Of a stretch of 64,000 nucleotides of DNA, positions 50,861 to 62,900 are shown piece after piece. Where the stretch lies: contig JAAOMT010000659.1 in NCBI GenBank assembly GCA_016748015.1, forward strand, positions 186,001 to 250,000, read 5' to 3'. The translations under genes and the position numbers were made by a program. The stretch comes from Geosiphon pyriformis (Eukaryota; Glomeromycota; Glomeromycetes; Archaeosporales; Geosiphonaceae). Position 1 is the stretch's first letter. Each line of letters begins with the position of its first letter. The notes under the pieces are model-generated. The model was not told the origin of the DNA, ran no database searches, and saw only the letters and a program-made list of their open reading frames with translations.

Positions 50861-53800
50861 TGTATTTTTTCTGGTTTGATTCTTTGGTTATTGTTGTTAA
50901 AATATTTAAGTTGTATGACAAGCTAATTTTTAGTAAAATAGATTAATATTGTTGCAATTTTTTCTTTTGGTTCAGGTTTTTCAAATTCAATTTCATATTT
51001 ATCATTTTTATTGGGCAGTAGAATATTAAATACATAGTATTCTAAATACTATTAGTTATTATAAGACATAGTATATTTTTTACATAATTGAATGTTTATT
51101 TGTTCTAATTATTGAATTTGAGCTTCTTTAATCAGATAAGCATAATTTGTAATTTAATAATAGGTTTTTACTTTATTTTCATAATCAAATCCAGCTAATT
51201 TTATTGTATATTCAATGTATTCTACTTTTTTTATTTGGTGTACATTTTCTTGGGTTTTTTTATTGATTAGAACTATGACCAGTTCATAGATTATTTCAGT
51301 ATCATGTGGATAATAATAGAGTTTGTTGAAAGTGCTGTTATATACTGCATCAAAAGAAGTTTTTTTTTTTATTTTCTCTGTAATTGAAAATACATATTGA
51401 CAGATTTTATTACAAACTCCTCCTTTTATTGCAATATCAATCCAGTTGTATTCTTCTGATAGCATTTTTTCATATATAAAACATAGAGTGTTGTTCCATT
51501 TTCCATTTTATTTGGGGTATCTGAATTGTTCTCTATGATATGTTTTGCAAAAATAGCAAGTATGTATTTTATATTCTTCTTCTGGAAATATACATGCTTC
51601 TATTAATAAAAGTTTTTTCTTGTAGTTTTTATATTTAAGTAGAATATAAGATAGTTGTTTCTCTAGTTTTGATGTAAAATATCTAACTACATTCTATCCT
51701 CTGGTTTCCTCAAAGATTTATTGCTTTGTTTTCTCGATCCAATTGAATGTTAATCTAAAAACCATGTATGTTTCAGTAATTGGCATTTTTTTTTCTCTTT
51801 AAATTCAAACACTAAGGCTTTTTTTGATTATTTGTTAAATATATTACATGTAGCAAGTATATAAGTATATTGTTCTTAATATAAAATTTTCAGTTCTTGA
51901 ATTTCCAATTGAGATTTGCATTGGTTTTGAGAAGCCAATCATTTTTAACAAGAGCTTGGTATTGGAGTGTATTTATGACAAGAACTTTAATTGGAATGAT
52001 AATTCTGTTAATAGTAAAGAAAAAGTTGTTAATTTTTTCTATTGGAATTTTCTTTATTCCATCAGCTGTAACAATAACTGTTTGGGCAGACTTATTAATA
52101 GTTTATTAAAACTGTTGTATTAATTGGTAAGTAATAATACTACCAGCAGATTTATTGTTTAGGATTAATCAAATTGGTTTTCCTTTTACTTTAGCTTCTG
52201 TATATATTGCTGTAATTGCTTTTTATTTATTGACTGCTGTATTGTTAAGCAAGAATTATGATTTATTTACTTTAAATTTGAATGAAAAAATATTAGATAG
52301 ATTAGTATTTTCAGCAATCTTTACAAATAAAATAGTTTGATTGTTGTTGGAAGAGTTTTGTTTTGGTGCTGCAGCTTCATTTTTAAAAAATGCAGTTTGT
52401 TAAAAATCCAGTTTTTTAGGTATTGTTAAATAACTTGGTTAAGTGTGATAGTAATTAGGTTTTTGTTGACCAGAATTTCAAGAAACCAACTGGTTGTTTG
52501 GATTAATTTTGTGGTTGTTATTCTAAAAGCAATTTTGAAATATAAGTTGGTTTTGTTGAACTAATCTTTAAGCGGATATTTGATATTATTAAGTAGATAG
52601 TAATTAATATTGCTAAATTAGTAAAGATTATAGTATTGCTATTGTATTGATTGTGAAGTAGATTAATAGTAACTGTTTTGATTTTGTAGTCTTTGTGAAT
52701 AATATATTGGTAGTAAAAATTAGTAATAGGATTGCTAAGATTGAGAATAGTATTGATTATTTTTTTGCTGTTGGTCTCTTTGCATTTTTGGCAATTTTGT
52801 TTCCAATATTTTGGAATTCTGCAATAATAATAGTTCTGGGATTAATTATTGAATAATAATAATAATGAAAAACTGCTTTGGTTTTGTTATTGTAAAAATT
52901 GATATTTTTGTAATTGCTATTGTTGTTATTAGTTGGTAAAATAGTTTTCAATCTTCTTTGTAAGTTAGTTTATTTTCTTTTCAGCTGTTAAGCTGGTTTT
53001 TTTTATAGCAAAATTTACAAGCTTTGTTTAGTTTGCTTCTTTTATAGCTATTTTATAGTTTTTTATATGTTAAATAGCAGTGACTAAGTCTTTTGGAACA
53101 TGTAAGCAAACTTTTTTGATCAATTTATTTTTTAATTCTGCAATAAATTAATCTAAAATCTGGGTATTAGAATAATAGTCATTGGTTTTCAATTATTAAT
53201 TCTGTCTAAGAAGTTTGTTAAAGCTTCTAAAATAGGTCATAATAGTTTTGAATATTTTTTGTTTAATATTATAAAAGCAATTTTAGAGAGTAATAGAAAT
53301 ATTGTTGTTAGTAAATTGTTTTAAAAAAGCATTTTTGAATGCTTATTAGTTTTTAAAGAGTTTAGTTAGATTTTCAAACCATTTACCTGCAGTTCCTTGA
53401 AAAAAATAAGGAATAGCTTTAAGTATTTTTATAGCATTCTATTTGTTTGCATCTTCTGCTTTTTGGACTTTGTTGAGTTATTCTTGTAGGCTGATGTTAG
53501 CATTTTTTCTTGTGAATTAGTGATTTTTGCAATGTATGTAATTGCTATGTCTTCTATATTTTCATTTTTAGTAGTTTTTTTCTCCATAAATTTAGAAGTG
53601 TTTTTGTTGTTATCATAGTGATTACTTTGGTTTTTTGCTAAAAAATCAAGAAAATTAGTACTAGTGGATATTAATTCTGGTTGTTTAGTAGGACTTTATG
53701 GTAAAGTGAAATTTTCTGGTCTCGAAAATCAGATAAAAAATGAATTGAAAGTTTGTAGTTAAACAAGTAAAATTGAAAATGATGTAATAGAAAGTGGTAA

Positions 53801-54290
53801 TTTGATATTGGTTTTTTGTTTGGATGTTTGCAAGTATTTGGCAGTTGTTTTTAGTATGTTGTAAATTATATGACTAACTTGAAGTGTTTTTTTCTTCTGT
53901 TTTTTGCTGTTGCTATTTTCTGGTTTTGATTTAAAGTTAAGAGGATATTTGGACTGTACTGAGTATTTTTCTTCACAATATTAAATAATATTAAAGTTAA
54001 GTTTATAGAAATAAGTGTTAAGTATTTTACTATTAAGGTCTTTAGTTTCCAAGTAAAAATAGTGCAATAAATTTTTATAGAGATTGCTTCTAACTTCTAA
54101 AATATTGTAGTTTTTAAAAAGATAATTGTTAATGCAATTTTTAATATATTAATATAATGTTTTTTTGAGAATTTCAATTCCATTTTGGATGTTAAATCTT
54201 TGCTTGCAGTAAGTATAAATTAATTGATAATACTTTAGAGCTGTTGTGTTAATTGTGATTATCACTTTGAAGTTATTATTGCTGTGTTAT
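50861..54290 (-). pseudogene. Gag, protease and linker region of gypsy element A
   Basis: Minus-strand remnants include the open stretches at 51465-51154 and 52951-52757. By position this should hold gag and protease, but the sequence is too decayed to place zinc knuckle or protease motifs with confidence. Plus-strand open stretches here (for example 51897-52109) are shadows. Confidence 0.5.
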
Positions 54291-54310
54291 TTCTGTAGAA
54301 GAATACCAAA
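54291..54310 (-). other. Putative primer-binding site of element A
   Basis: On the minus strand tttggtattcttctacag directly follows the 5' LTR; its first six bases equal those of element C. Confidence 0.45.
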
Positions 54311-55266
54311 TATTACCAGAAATTTTTGGTCTCTTTTTTTGAATGTTGTTAATATCTGTTTGTTGTGAATTCATATTTTCTGAAAGCTAGTAAATTTCTA
54401 ATAACTGAATTTATCTTTAAATTATCTTTTATATTTGAACTATTAGGCTTATAAGTAGAATAGCCAATTCTATGTTAGTTATTTTGTATAGTTATATTAT
54501 AAATGTCAACTTTTTTCCAGGAATTGCTTATCTAAAAGCTTACTAAAAAATATGTAATTACTTTGCTGTAAAAATTAACTCTCTTATAGGAATCTTGTCT
54601 GTAGACTACTCTAATAATTATAATAAAAAATAAAAAAAAATAAAAGAAATAGAATTTTATCAAAGAAAACATTTTCTATTTAGGTCTGGAATTACTAATA
54701 GATTATTAAAATTGGTAGCTAATTAATTTCAAAATGTTAGTTAAGTTTTGGGAATTATCAAGTATAATAATTAAAGATTGAGTTTTCAAACATTTATTTT
54801 TATTGATTTGTAAAAATATGTAAAGAATAATTGCTTCTAACTAAGATATTTAAAGTAAAATACATTTTTTCAAAGAGAAAAGCTCTTTTTTTATACAATT
54901 TATTATAGTATTAGTCTTTAAGTTTGCATTTTTATCTTTGCTATTGTTTTAATAAACTAAAAATATATTTTAATGAATTACAAATTATTTCTACAAACTA
55001 TTGATTATTTTGGTAAACTATCAATTATTTTGGTAAATTTCTACAAATTTTAGTAAATTTTTAAATGTTAAATAGTTTAAGATATTGTGTAATTTGATCA
55101 TCTTAATTTCTATAGTACAAATTAGATTATTGATTAAATAGTAATATTTAATAATTTAATTAAATAATAAGTAATAATTAAAATATTTAATAATATATGC
55201 TAATTAATGATAGGAATTATAAAAGTAATTTTATGTTAGTTAATAGCTAAAATTCTACTGGTAATA
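54311..55266 (-). repeat. 5' LTR of gypsy element A
   Basis: Plus-strand ends TATTACCAGAAA and CTACTGGTAATA. Homologous along its length to 35447-36415. Confidence 0.85.
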
Positions 55267-55270
55267 TTAC
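55267..55270. repeat. Target duplication TTAC of element A (right)
   Basis: ttac, matching 35443-35446. The uninterrupted relative at 59405-59425 shows the empty-site order. Confidence 0.75.
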
Positions 55271-55552
55271 TATATATACATAATTCTTGTTATATAAAAT
55301 CTCATATTTTTTTAAGTAATATGTTCTATTTTCTCTGATAATATACTTATTGCTAAGCAATATGTTATAATTTTTTGACAATGTGCTTATTACTAACCAG
55401 TATATTATAATTTACTAATAATGTGCCTATTGTTAAGCAATATGTCATAATTTTTTAATATTATACTTTCTTGTTAAGTATTATTATTCTATTGGTCTAT
55501 TTTTTTATCTGTTTTTTCTACTTTATTTCTTGTACTTTTTCTATAAATAACA

Positions 55553-55706
55553 GCACATGAATTTTTTAAATCAAATAATATTTTAATAAACAATAAAAAA
55601 ACAGTGGCCATTTTTATTAATCAAAGAGTAAGAAATGTTTTATTATTAATATATAGCCTACTAATATCTGTTGCAAAAAAAAAGAGTCTTATAGATATTT
55701 TAGTAT
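55553..55706 (+). mobile_element. Shattered LINE, piece 2
   Basis: Resumes directly after the split LTR: AHEFFKSNNILINNKKTVA, then ISVAKKKESYRYFSI. This is the LINE segment expected after the palm motif of piece 1. Confidence 0.7.
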
Positions 55707-56557
55707 TGTTACAGTTTAAAAATTTAGAAAAAGAATCATAAAAATAATATAAACTATTCAATCATAATATAATACAATAATAACCTTAGAAAGGTAATGA
55801 TTAACATAGTAGCAAACACTATTTCGTAATAGTGGTAAGCACTAGTTTACAATAGCAGCAAACACTAAATTAAAATATCAAAAAAAAAGTATTACAATGT
55901 GTTTTCTCGTAGAACTACAAACATGTATATATACAGTAGCTTTAATATTGAGAAAAAGAATCAAGTAATAAAAATCATAACTTATCAAGCAATAGATCCA
56001 ATTTATCCAACAAACTCCACTTTAAATCGTATTTTTAAATAAAATATTCCAAGAAATCTTTAAATCAAAAAGAAATGAAAAAGAATATTTAAAACTGAAT
56101 TATCACAACCCAAAGTGTTAAAAAACTTACTTGTATTATTTATTGAATGAAACTATCATTCATCAGCTGAATCTCTTGGAAGAATAATCCTTGATTAAGA
56201 TTATTTACATTGTTACTAATTGATAAAAGCTTTATTGTAAGAATTAGGAAAAGTGCTAAAAGCCATTAATATTTCATGTTTCTAGATTAGAGAAACACAT
56301 TAGGCAATTGCAAAGATAGTCTCAGAGAAGACTCCAGACAGCAGGTAGATTTCAGTTCAGCCTCTGAAAAGGAGTACATAAACACATACAACAAGCAAAG
56401 ATTGAAAAATAGTTTATATCAGGACATCAAAAGGAAATCAACAGTTTAAATACCAACATTATCATACAATTAGAATTAAGGAACTCACAAGAGACTGATT
56501 GCAATTAGAACAGGATATCAGCAATTAAATATATACCAAGAAAACCATTCTGTAACA
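55707..56557 (+). repeat. Solo LTR inserted in the LINE
   Basis: Begins TGTTACAG and ends CTGTAACA, 851 bp, flanked by the 4-bp duplication GTAT (55703-55706 and 56558-56561). Removing it with one copy of GTAT joins YRYFSI to FLSFENLSK in the LINE frame. An internal catgtatatatacagtag resembles a stretch of the element C LTR in plus orientation. Confidence 0.8.
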
Positions 56558-57301
56558 GTATCTTTTTGTCTTTTGAGAATTTGTCCAAATTCAGTTAACA
56601 AAAGCTCATTTAGATGTCAAATTTTTTGTTAATTTGGTTTTAAGAAAAAAAATTTCAAATAAACAGTTTTTTTATTTAGTTTTTGTTATGCTGCAGTCTA
56701 TAATTAGTTATAAGACTCAATTTAATTTTGTCTTTAGAAATGTGTACAATAAATGAGATATGCTGATTAAGAAGGATTTGAGAATAAAAGCTGATTTGTC
56801 AAAAGATTTTCTTAACAAAGCTTTTTATTACTTATTATTATATGGCTTAAAGTTTTTTAAGCAAGTACAAACTGAAAGTAAAATGGCTTTTGTAATAAAT
56901 TTTTTAAATGTTGGTAGAATTTTTGGTTGTCTGTTTGATTATAAGTTTTTAAATCTGCAGATTTTGAGTTGGTCTCTTATCTATCTTTTATACTGTTCTG
57001 TAAAATTGAATATTAGTTCAATTAACAATTTTCTGGCCAGTATAATAAAATTTTTTTGGTTTGTAATATTTTTTTTAACAATAATCTTTTGTCTGTATTT
57101 CATCTGTTTGATAGCATTTCAATATCTTTTGTTTTGAATAATTTAATGTTCTATAAAGTTTTTTATTTACTTAAAAATTTTGGTATTACTTTTGTTAACT
57201 AATTGTATAATAAAAAAAAGTTAGTCTTTAATTAGAAAAGCTTTCATCACTAAAAAAACTCAATTCTAAGAGTTCAGTTCTTGTTTGATTCAAATTGGCA
57301 T
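56558..57301 (+). mobile_element. Shattered LINE, piece 3
   Basis: Runs from FLSFENLSKFS through the open stretch at 56760-57137 (KDLRIKADLSKDFLNKAFYY, YGLKFFKQVQTESK) to SNWHY at 57300. This is the region between RT thumb and RNase H. Stops and one frame change. The 125-codon open stretch is a remnant. Confidence 0.7.
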
Positions 57302-58307
57302 TATTATGAATAAAGTAAGTAGAGTATGATGGTAATGTTTAGTGCTCACAAATTTGGGTTTCTAGGGAGTTTTGGATGGTTTTTTTCTAATAGGCTTATT
57401 ATTATGTTAGTATTATCAGTCTTTGAAGATTTGTTTAATTGTTATAAATTTACTTGTAGAGTTTTTTGGTTATAAGACACAAAGATATGTTTTGCAGTAT
57501 TGCAACTTCTTGTATGTGAATGTGAGCTATCTTTTTTGAGCTAATAAGCACAGTCATTAGAGTCTAACAGTGTCTTTTCACCCTTCTAATAAGCTATTAA
57601 GATAATATTAATATCCAAACTTAAAAGAAGCTCCTTTTTTTTACCAGATTATTATAAAGTCTATTTTCAGACAGTTAATTTTTTTATGTTGTCACTCTAC
57701 AAGAGAGAATAAAAAAAAATAAAATAAAAGAAAATAAAAGAAAATAAAGAAATAAAGAAAATAAAATAAAATATAAAAAATAAGTGTCCTGTTAATAGTT
57801 GTAATCAAGAGCTATTGTGCCAGCAGATTAAATAATAGATTATAACATAGATTTGAAGAATTAAAGAGATATTTTATTAATATAATTCTATTTTGGTTGA
57901 TAGCAACTATCCTTAAAAGTAAAAGTATTTAATAATTATAACTTGCAAGTCTAATTAACTCTGAAAGTCTAATTAACTTCTAAAAGTCTAATTTTTTTCT
58001 TTTTTTTAACTTTTACAACTACTTATATTTATATATTTTTTTGTTTTACAGGATTGCTTTTTAATTATTTCATTCTTACTAGTTATTGCTTTGCTATTTC
58101 TGTTATTACTTTGTTTTTTTATGTTATTTACTAATTATTTTATGTTTCAACTAGTTATTTTATGCTATAATATATTATCAAGTTTTGTATTATATTATCC
58201 TAAGTTATTATACATTATTCTGTGTTTTTTCATGTTATCCTGTGTTATCATATATTTGATCACATTTTTTTATAACTTGAATTTGTTTTTCTATTTGGAT
58301 AATAACA
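57302..58307. repeat. LTR-like insertion in the LINE
   Basis: About 1.0 kb between LINE codons for HY and DFL. Left end TATTATGAA, right end aataaca. It has an A-rich stretch (57709-57783) resembling the one in the element C LTR family. No clear duplication, so the limits are approximate. It contains no gene; the open stretch at 58091-58312 is Phe/Leu-rich noise. Confidence 0.5.
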
Positions 58308-58767
58308 TATGATTTTTTGGTCAAGTTTGTGTCTTATTTTTCTGTTGAATTATTTAATATTAGCTTTTGACCTTTGAATATTTGTGATATTGGTAATATT
58401 TCTAATATAATACAGTGTTTTTTGATACTGATTTAAGTATTGTTAATATTTATACAGATAAGTTTTTAAAAAACTTGGATACATATAGGATAGGATATAA
58501 TATGACTGTATTTTTTTTTAATCTAGTTATGAGTATTAGTGTTGAAGTTAATAATTTGGTATCTTCTATAATGGCAAAATTGCAAACAATTGTTTTGGCT
58601 TTGGAATGTGTTCTTGTTTACAGTTCTATTGTGGTATATTCAGATAGTTAAACTGCTTTAGATGTTTGTGTTATAGAGTTGGAAATGGCTTTACCAGATT
58701 TTTGCAACTGTTGTTGGATGAAAAAACATAGTGTTATAAACTTTATTAGGTACAAAAAACTTAATAT
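58308..58767 (+). mobile_element. Shattered LINE, piece 4: RNase H domain
   Basis: Resumes with YDFLVKF and runs into an RNase H domain: NIYTDKFLKNLDTYRIGY (TDG-type first catalytic site), IMAKLQTIVLALECV (the Glu of AELQA now Lys), VVYSDS followed by a TAG. Ends at KKLNI where the next LTR is inserted. Catalytic residues and frame are damaged. Confidence 0.75.
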
Positions 58768-59640
58768 TATTACAGATAATTATTTAAGATGTTGAAATAA
58801 ATAACAAATCTGTAACTTGATATTCAATAATTAATGATATTAGTAATTTTTGAAGATTTTGAAGTCTAAAAATTTTGGTTGAGTTTTTTGTATAATAGAC
58901 AGAAATTTAATTGATGGTTTCTTTTATGAATTTTTTTTAGTGTAATAACTAGTTTATTCTGGCAGTTGTGCTCTTCTGGTAAGCTATTTTTAAATTTTTA
59001 TTCTTATTTTTGGGTCTTTTATCAGATTATTTTTGATGTCAAATACTTAGCACTTAATTTTTTTTAACTAATTAGTAAACAACAAAGAAATAAAACAAAA
59101 AAAAATAAAAAAAATAAAAAAAAATAAGAAATTAATATTTGTTAATAGCTGTGATCAAAAGTTATTGGTCCAATATGATTAAATATTAGATTCTATCAAC
59201 ATAGAATATTGATAGCATGGAAGTAATTAATATTCTTAATTAAGCAATAATACTATAAATTCAGGTAATAATTAATATTGTATTAATATGTAATTTGATT
59301 TTATTTCAAGTTGTAGAAAACTATTTTTAAAGAAAAGAATATTGGGTAATTAATGAATTTTAACTGATTGTTAGTCTTGATTCTGTTATTTTTTGCTTTT
59401 AATACTCTTATTATATATATAATTCTTGTAATATAAGATTTTATATTTTTTTAAGCAATGTGTTTTATTTTTTTTGACAATGTGCTTATTGCTAAGCAAT
59501 GTGCCATAATTTTTTAATAATGTGCTTATTGTTAAACAGTGTGCCATAATTTACTGATATTGTGCTTACTTGCCAAATATTATTCTTCTATTGATCTGTT
59601 TTTCCTACTTTTTTTCTTTGTACTTTTTTTATAAGTAATA
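58768..59640 (-). repeat. Solo LTR inserted in the LINE RNase H domain
   Basis: Plus-strand ends TATTACAG and AAGTAATA, 873 bp. Same subfamily and orientation as the LTR split by element A (34826-55552), and it shows the sequence of that LTR without the A insertion. Flanks atat and atgt differ by one transition, a likely mutated 4-bp duplication. Confidence 0.75.
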
Positions 59641-59695
59641 ATGTTTACTAGTTTAAGATTAAAAAATATTTGGATGTTTTAAAAAATAAGTATGC
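59641..59695 (+). mobile_element. Shattered LINE, piece 5
   Basis: Short piece reading NVY, a stop, then FKIKKYLDVLKNKYA. It is the continuation of the RNase H domain (compare FWFKIKGYLRVP in the first LINE copy). Element B interrupts it at 59696. Confidence 0.65.
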
Positions 59696-60647
59696 TATTA
59701 CTGGAGGTTTTTGGTCTCTTTTCTTGAATGTTGTAAATGTCTGTTGGTTGCAAATTCACGTTTTTTAGAAGTAGTTGAACCTCCAATAACTGAATTTATC
59801 TTCAAATTATCTTCTATAATTTGAACTTGCTGGGCTTATAAGTAAAATGGCCAATTCCTTGCCAGTTACTTTATGTAGTTACATTGTAGTAAATGTCAAT
59901 TTTTTTCCAGAAATTGCTCGTCTAGAAACTCACTAAAAATGTGTAGTTACTTTGCTGTGAAAGTCAACTTTTCTACAGAAATCTTGTCTGTAGACTACCT
60001 TAATGATTATAATAAGAAAATAAAAGAAATGTAAAAGAAATTGAATTCTGTCAAGAGAAACGTTTTCAATCCAGACCTGGAGTTACTAACAGTTTACTGA
60101 AATTGGTAGCTAATCAATTTCAAAATGTTAGTTGGGTTTTGGGGATTTTCCAAGTGCAATAATTAAAGAATTTGGTTTTTCAAATTATTTGGTATTTATT
60201 TCTTTTTGTGTGTGTAGGAATGATTCTAAGTAATAAATCTAAAGTAAGATACATTTTCTTGAAGAGAAAAGCTCTTCTTTTATACAACTTGTTGTAATAC
60301 TAGTCTATAAACTTGCACTTTTTCTCTTTGCTCAAATTTTGGCAAACTAAAGATACATTTTAATGGACTACAAGTTATTTCGCTGAACTACTGATTAATT
60401 TGGGTGAACTATTCATAATTTTGGCGAATTTCTATAAATTTTGGCGAATTTCTTATAAATTTTGGCAAATTTCTGAATGTTACAAAGTTCAGGGTATTGT
60501 GTAATTGGATTATTTAATTGAATTGTGATATGTGATAATTGATTAAATAATAAATAAAAATTTCAAATGATATTAATATACTAATTAATTATAGGAATTA
60601 TAAGGGTAATTTTATGCTAATTAATAGCTAAAATTCTACTGGTAACA
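59696..60647 (-). repeat. 3' LTR of gypsy element B
   Basis: Plus-strand ends TATTACTGGAGG and CTACTGGTAACA, 952 bp, homologous to both LTRs of element A. Confidence 0.85.
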
Positions 60648-60665
60648 TAATCTTCTCCTCAAGAC
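60648..60665 (-). other. Polypurine tract of element B
   Basis: On the minus strand GAGGAGAAGATTA ends directly at the LTR start. Confidence 0.65.
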
Positions 60666-60780
60666 TGAGCTCTATCGAAGTTCAAGCACTATCTGTGATA
60701 TTAAGATAGTAATCCAAAATAATTGAAGTAATCTGGTCAGAAAATTGTCGAAATTTCAGTTCTGTGAGTTTGCCAATATA

Positions 60781-61335
60781 TTAGACTTTTATTGATTGCA
60801 GTATTAGATTTTGTAGAATATTTTCACAAGTATTAAACAAATCATAGAGTCTAAAAGCTGCTCTAAGTTTGTAGCGAGTGTTTGTTGGTCCAGCTGCTGT
60901 TTTGAATTCATTATGAATTTGTTTTTGTATAGCTTTAGGAGTGAGATTTGTTGTTTTAAGTTCCAGTTTTCGTTTATAAAGTGTCTTTCCAATGTAAAAG
61001 TATTTATAGATAAGAGTGTGTTCATTGTTCTGTTTATTGAGAAGTAGTAGAAGTTTTTGTTGTATTGTAGTATTTGATGGAATGTTAATAGGGGCAATTA
61101 AAAAATTTTCTTCCAGTGCTTGCTTCAAAAGTCTTGGTAACCTATTTTCAGAGTGACTTCTTGTTTTTTTTCTATAGAGGTGATAGTTCTGTAAATGATT
61201 TACTACTGGGGCTGTGGTTTCTTTCTGAATGTAATTAATTTGACTTCCATTAATCGTTATGGATAAGTCAGGAAGTGTTTTTAAGGCTAACATTAACTTT
61301 TGGAATATTTGTTGAATATTTTGGGGAATAATCAT
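60781..61335 (-). CDS. ORF3 of gypsy element B, intact 184-aa frame of unknown function
   Basis: A complete frame starting MIIPQNIQQIFQKLMLALK after the integrase and ending shortly before the polypurine tract. It is Lys/Asn/Leu-rich and predicted mostly helical, with a basic stretch (LYRKKTRSHSENRLPRLLKQ) in its first half and one Cys near the end. No signal peptide, no membrane segment, no zinc motif, so it does not resemble an envelope. Elements A and C hold decayed counterparts at the same place. It might be a nucleic-acid-binding or assembly protein, but nothing proves this. Confidence 0.65.
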   Translation of the reverse strand: MIIPQNIQQIFQKLMLALKTLPDLSITINGSQINYIQKETTAPVVNHLQNYHLYRKKTRSHSENRLPRLLKQALEENFLIAPINIPSNTTIQQKLLLLLNKQNNEHTLIYKYFYIGKTLYKRKLELKTTNLTPKAIQKQIHNEFKTAAGPTNTRYKLRAAFRLYDLFNTCENILQNLILQSIKV

Positions 61336-61480
61336 GATAAAATTAACTAATTATGAAAAGAGAGAATAAAGAAAATTATTTTTGGATATGTGGTTTTTAT
61401 TTGTTTTTGGGTTTGAGTGTTTTTTGTAATTATTTACTATTTTTTGTCTTTGTGTTTTTATTAAAGAATTATTGTAAAAT

Positions 61481-62900
61481 TTAAGTGTTCAAGTTTGGTT
61501 GTTGTTCTATAATAATTATTGGTTCTAAATTTTGGAGAATATCTTCAGGATTAATTAAAGGAGAATGTGTACCAATTTGTGGAATTAATGTTTCATGATT
61601 GTTTCTGGAATAATAGTGTTTCAATCTGTCTCCATGTGTAATTTTTGCTAGTATTTTATCATCAAGTCTTAACTTGTATGATCTATTGCCTAGAATTTCG
61701 TGAATATAAAATGGTCTATCCCATTTGTTTTCAAATTTTCCACTCCATTGTTTTTCAGCCTTAGTTCTGTGTAAGAGAACTTTATTTCCAACTTTAAATT
61801 CATTGATAATGAGTGGTAATTTGTTGTCATGTCTTTTCTTTTTGTTAAGCTTGGAAATGTTCAATGTGAGTTGCTGCTATCCTTTTTTTTCCTTCCAATA
61901 TACTGAGAAGAGTGTAAGCCCTTTTTTGGAGTGTTTTTTGAAAGTTTTCTTCATTGATAGGTTGCACTGAATATGTTTCTACTGTGAAATTAATTGGTAA
62001 TGTTGCTGTCCTTCCATAAGTAAAATCAAATGGTGTGTGTTTCATAGTATCTTGTTTTAGTGTTCTGTATGCTAGTAACACTGATGAAATAAAGATATTC
62101 TATTCCTGTTCAAAGTCTGTTGAGACTTTGGCTAGAGATTCACACAATGTTCTGTTGAAATGTTCTACAAGTCCATTTGTTTAAGAGTAATAGGGTGATA
62201 ATAGAGGTCTTTTGACATTGAATTATTCACAAATTTCTTGTATCAAGTTGTTCACAAAATGTGTTCCTTGATCAGATAAGAGTTCAATTGGACATTCATG
62301 TCTACAAATAATGTCTTCATAAATGAAATTTGCTACTGATTTTGCATCTGCTCTTTGGATGACTCTAGCTTTAGGCCATTTGGTAAAATAATCTACTGCT
62401 ACTGCAATATAGCAATTTCCTTGGGTTGTGATAGATAATGGTCTGACTAAATCAATTCCAACTCTGTCAAATAGTTGTCCAACTTTGATTGGATTTAAAG
62501 GTTTTGTGGGGCGAGTTCCTTCTTTTCTTTGACAACTATCACAAGATTCTATATATTGTCAAATGTCTTTTTGCATGTGAGACCAAAAATAATGTTCAAG
62601 AGTTTTTTGAATTGTTTCATCTCTTCTCAAGTATGCTAAAGACAGATCTGTGTGCATGTTATATAAAATTGTTTCTTTTTCATTTTTCTGTACTAATCTG
62701 AGTAGTTGATTTGGGTTTTTATGATTTTTGTAATAGATTTTGTTGTGGTGTATAAAATATTGTTTGGATTAGTGTTGTAATCAATGTTTTTTACTTGGAA
62801 ACCAATTTTTTGGCATGGTGAGAGTCTCCAAATAGTTTTTGATGTTGTAGTTTTCTGAATCCATTGTTGTTGATTTTGTTGTTTGTTCTGCTGTTAAGTT
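61481..62900 (-). pseudogene. Integrase of gypsy element B
   Basis: Minus strand: core region with LFDRVGIDLVRPLSI, TKWPKARVIQ, HECPIELLSDQGTHFVN and TNGLVEHFNRTLCE, keeping the D, D and E catalytic residues. It continues through the open stretches at 62081-61845 and 61864-61481 with FKVGNKVLLHRTKAEKQW and a GPY/F-like module (RPFYIHEILGNRSYKLRL). Isolated stops (for example TAG at a Trp position before NIFISS) and an overlap of two frames near 61850 break it. Confidence 0.82.

Larger units (their letters stand above)
35447..55266 (-). mobile_element. Ty3/gypsy LTR retrotransposon A (degenerate, interrupted by element C)
   Basis: Both LTRs are present (54311-55266 as 5' LTR, 35447-36415 as 3' LTR, read on the minus strand), flanked by a 4-bp duplication TTAC. 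Order on the minus strand: primer site, gag/protease region, dUTPase-like domain, reverse transcriptase, RNase H, [element C insertion 38613-48578], integrase, ORF3, 3' LTR. Without C the element is about 9.9 kb. The coding regions carry many stops and some frameshifts. Element B at the right edge belongs to the same subfamily (LTR ends match). Confidence 0.85.
34826..55552 (-). mobile_element. LTR (solo, C-related family) split by gypsy element A
   Basis: On the plus strand it begins TATTACAG and matches the reverse complement of the element C LTR (gattatttgaa, aaataacaaaccc, ttagtaaacaacaaagaaat). It is cut at 35446 by element A and resumes at 55271 with tatatatacataatt, the expected continuation, ending in aataaca at 55552. 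Without A it is about 900 bp. LINE coding resumes directly after it. No internal element genes of its own are present, so it is a solo LTR. The flanks gtaa and gcac are not a clear duplication. Confidence 0.7.

Noticed and set aside
51897-52340. Plus-strand frames of 70 and 61 codons
   Set aside because: They lie antisense to the gag/protease region of element A and resemble nothing.
56760-57137. 125-codon open reading frame as a gene
   Set aside because: It is an internal piece of the LINE between RT and RNase H, continuous in order with neighbouring pieces and broken on both sides.
58091-58312. 73-codon Phe/Leu-rich frame as a membrane peptide
   Set aside because: It lies in a T-rich stretch inside an LTR-like insertion; composition alone explains the hydrophobicity.
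60781-61335. ORF3 of element B as an envelope gene
   Set aside because: It has no signal peptide, no transmembrane segment and no Cys-rich ectodomain.
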